DNA of 64,000 nt from Mycolicibacterium tokaiense (lineage in GTDB: Bacteria; Actinomycetota; Actinomycetes; Mycobacteriales; Mycobacteriaceae). Where the stretch lies: the NCBI RefSeq assembly GCF_010725885.1, contig NZ_AP022600.1, positions 4,774,001-4,838,000 on the forward strand, read 5' to 3'. This document shows positions 62,229 to 64,000 of this stretch, one piece after another. Under the pieces are notes generated by a model. The model saw nothing but the letters and a program-made list of their open reading frames with translations, ran no database searches and was not told the DNA's origin. The stretch's first letter is position 1. Every line of letters starts with the position of its first letter. A program made the translations under genes and the position numbers.

Positions 62229-63407
62229 ATGGGCGGCGTGAGTGTGCGAGAGAAGTGGGCGGCGGTGATCTCGGCTGCGGCCGCGGGGGACGTGGCGCAG
62301 CGGGATCGCGCCCGAGAGTTGCCGTTCGCGTCGATCGATGTGCTCAAGTCGGCGGGCTTCGGGGCGCTGCGGGTTCCCGAGGAGTTCGGTGGTGCCGGAC
62401 TGCGGTGGGTCGACATCGTCCCGCTCTGGATCGACCTCGCCGCTGCGGATGCGAACCTGACCCAGGCGCTACGTGGACATTTCACGTTCGTCGAGGACCT
62501 GCTGTTCCGCCACCGCCGCGGGCAGGATCAGAGCCGATGGTTCGAGCGGTTTGTCGCGGGCGAGATCGTCGGGAACGCGTGGACGGAGATCGGGACCACC
62601 ACGATCGGTGACCTGGCGACCGTGTTGCGCACCAACGGGGATCACCACCTGCTCACCGGGCGCAAGTTCTACACCACCGGAACGATCTTCGCTGAGTGGG
62701 CCGACGTCACCGCCACCCTCGACGGCACCCACGTGGTGGCCGCCGTGCGCACCGGCCAGCCGGGCGTCCGGGTGCTCGACGACTGGGACGGCTTCGGGCA
62801 GCGCGGGACCGGCAGCGGCACCGCCGAGTTCACCGACGCGCGGGTGGAGTTCGACGATGTGCTGCCGTTCGACCAACGCCACCCGTATCAGACTGCGCTC
62901 TATCAGGTGAACCTGGTGGCGACGCTGGCCGGGATCGCCGCCGCGGTGCACCGCGATGTCATCGCCGAGGTGCAGGGGCGCACCAGAAACTATTCGCACG
63001 CCAACAGCAGCCGAGTGCGGGACGACCCGCAGGTTCTCGGACTCATCGGAGAGATATCGGCGACGGCGTACGCCGCCGAAGCTGTGGCGGTGCGGGCTGC
63101 CGAGGCGCTGGACAATGCGGCGGTCTCGTCGGATGACCATTCGGCTACTGAACGCGCCGAGCTGGAGGCCACTGCCGCGCAGGTGGCGGTCTCTCGAATG
63201 GTGCTGAGGTCCACGTCGGATTTGTTCGACGCGCTGGGCGCCTCCGCGACGTCCGCCTCGCGTGCCTTGGATCGGCACTGGCGCAACGCCCGAACTGTCG
63301 CGTCGCACAATCCTCGGATCTTCAAGGCCCGCGTTCTGGGCGCTCACGACGTGAACGGCACCCCGCCCCCGTATGCGTGGGCCATCGGGACGACCGCGGC
63401 CAAATAG
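62229..63407 (+). CDS. DszC/SfnB-like acyl-CoA-dehydrogenase-fold flavoprotein
   Basis: A 392-residue flavoprotein. LKSAGFGALRVPEEFGGAGL, GRKFYTTGTIFAEWADVTAT, VLDDWDGFGQRGTGSGTAEF and HWRNARTVASHNPRIFKARV are branch signatures; the third family member in this locus. ATG at 62229 (GTG at 62238 also possible). Not in the same operon as the first copy. Probable organosulfur oxidation; the substrate is not readable. Confidence 0.85.
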   Translation: MGGVSVREKWAAVISAAAAGDVAQRDRARELPFASIDVLKSAGFGALRVPEEFGGAGLRWVDIVPLWIDLAAADANLTQALRGHFTFVEDLLFRHRRGQDQSRWFERFVAGEIVGNAWTEIGTTTIGDLATVLRTNGDHHLLTGRKFYTTGTIFAEWADVTATLDGTHVVAAVRTGQPGVRVLDDWDGFGQRGTGSGTAEFTDARVEFDDVLPFDQRHPYQTALYQVNLVATLAGIAAAVHRDVIAEVQGRTRNYSHANSSRVRDDPQVLGLIGEISATAYAAEAVAVRAAEALDNAAVSSDDHSATERAELEATAAQVAVSRMVLRSTSDLFDALGASATSASRALDRHWRNARTVASHNPRIFKARVLGAHDVNGTPPPYAWAIGTTAAK

Positions 63408-63458
63408 TGCTGCCAATGTCCTATTTTTGCTGGCAGACGCGGTGCGACGATGATAAAA

Positions 63459-63474
63459 TCGAATGTATGTTCGA
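63459..63474 (+). promoter_or_regulatory. LexA/SOS box over the DUF222 start codon
   Basis: TCGAATGTATGTTCGA matches the mycobacterial LexA consensus (TCGAAC-N4-GTTCGA) with one change. The gene's ATG (63467) lies within the box, as at 26394-26409. Confidence 0.7.
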
Positions 63475-64000
63475 AGGATGCGATCCCGGAGCGCTGCTCA
63501 CCGAGGTGGAGTGCACCCGCCTTGATGAGTCGGCGGTGTGGGCGCATCGGATGGCCGCCATCGCCGCGCTGCTGGCCCAGCGGATGAACGAAGGCTACGA
63601 CCAACAAGCCCTGCTACCCGACGGTGATCCCGGCTTCGGGTTGATCTCCGGGTTCGTGCGCACCGCCGCCGAAGTCGGGCCCGCGTTGGGGGTGCCGCCG
63701 GCGGTGGCCATGAAAGTCGTCGGTTATGCCGATGCGTTGGAGGAGCGGTTGCCGCAGATCTACGGCCTGCTGGCCTCCGGGCGGTTGGACTGGGAGTCCA
63801 CCAAACTGATCGTCAACCGCACAGCACAGGTGTCCGACACCGCAATCCGGGATGTGGACCGCAATCTGGCGGCGAAGATCGCGACCTGGGACTGCTGGTC
63901 GCGGACCCGGCTGCAGGGCGCGGTGGATCGGGCGATCCTGCACGTCGATCCCGAGGGTGCGAAAGAGCGTCGGGTCGCCGCGGACACCGAACGCCGGGTC
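63467..64000 (+). CDS. DUF222 / REP13E12-family (HNH endonuclease-type) protein, 3'-truncated by the window
   Basis: The first 178 codons are open to the window's end. MFEGCDPGALLTEVECTRLD leads to the DUF222 core: AAIAALLAQRMNEGYDQQAL, GFVRTAAEVGPALGVPPAVA, LPQIYGLLASGRLDWESTKL, RTRLQGAVDRAILHVDPEGA. Full-length members usually end in an HNH nuclease domain, which would lie past the window. These genes are repeated in mycobacterial genomes and are SOS-induced. Confidence 0.9.
   Translation, partial: MFEGCDPGALLTEVECTRLDESAVWAHRMAAIAALLAQRMNEGYDQQALLPDGDPGFGLISGFVRTAAEVGPALGVPPAVAMKVVGYADALEERLPQIYGLLASGRLDWESTKLIVNRTAQVSDTAIRDVDRNLAAKIATWDCWSRTRLQGAVDRAILHVDPEGAKERRVAADTERRV

Overview
The window is high-GC actinobacterial DNA, most likely from a fast-growing mycobacterium (Mycolicibacterium type). 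The markers are a PGRS-type glycine-rich exported protein, a PE-PPE-domain hydrolase, a long-form isocitrate lyase (ICL2), a fatty-acyl-AMP ligase, a hemophore-like protein, an IdeR-type iron box, a PPOX-class F420-type oxidoreductase and a REP13E12/DUF222 gene carrying a mycobacterial LexA box at its start codon. No tRNA, rRNA or CRISPR array was found. Gene calls rest on protein motifs and local signals read by eye; no database was searched.

Layout. 1-4.1 kb: the 3' part of an AI-2E-type transporter gene, then two MarR regulators, each divergent from its likely target (an alpha/beta hydrolase and an FUSC-type exporter). 4.1-6.1 kb: a PE-less PGRS protein and a decayed hydrolase gene. 6.1-10.2 kb: a membrane diguanylate cyclase, a membrane-anchored spermidine-synthase-like protein, a HAD dehalogenase and an EamA exporter. 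10.2-13.9 kb: three exported proteins and a type II NADH dehydrogenase. 13.9-20 kb: an S4 protein, an SDR/LysR pair, small proteins, an acyltransferase and a quinone-oxidoreductase-like enzyme. 20-25.3 kb: first putative organosulfur locus (metNIQ with a co-directional DszA/NtaA-type flavin monooxygenase, and an SsuD-like monooxygenase divergent from it). 25.3-36 kb: small exported proteins, ICL2, an L,D-transpeptidase, transporters, and a radical-SAM spore-photoproduct-lyase-like enzyme overlapping an APC permease. 36-40.7 kb: two TetR-controlled divergent units (an FAD monooxygenase and an MFS exporter). 40.7-43.2 kb: ankyrin, hydrolase and hemophore-like genes. 43.2-50.1 kb: a probable four-gene operon, DUF1707 protein, FAAL, a giant hybrid kinase/phosphatase and a STAS protein. 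51.3-55.2 kb: an iron-box-controlled FecBCD-type importer. 56-63.4 kb: second organosulfur locus (another DszA-like/SsuD-like pair and three DszC/SfnB-like flavoproteins), interrupted by an IS481-family element with an exact 6-bp target duplication. 63.4 kb to the end: the 5' part of a DUF222/13E12 gene.

Together: the two flavin-monooxygenase loci look like sulfur-scavenging systems that open C-S or C-N bonds and import the released small molecules. The 43-50 kb operon links acyl-adenylate chemistry to a phosphorelay/partner-switching hub and is the most unusual assembly. Several divergent pairs carry clear palindromic operator candidates.
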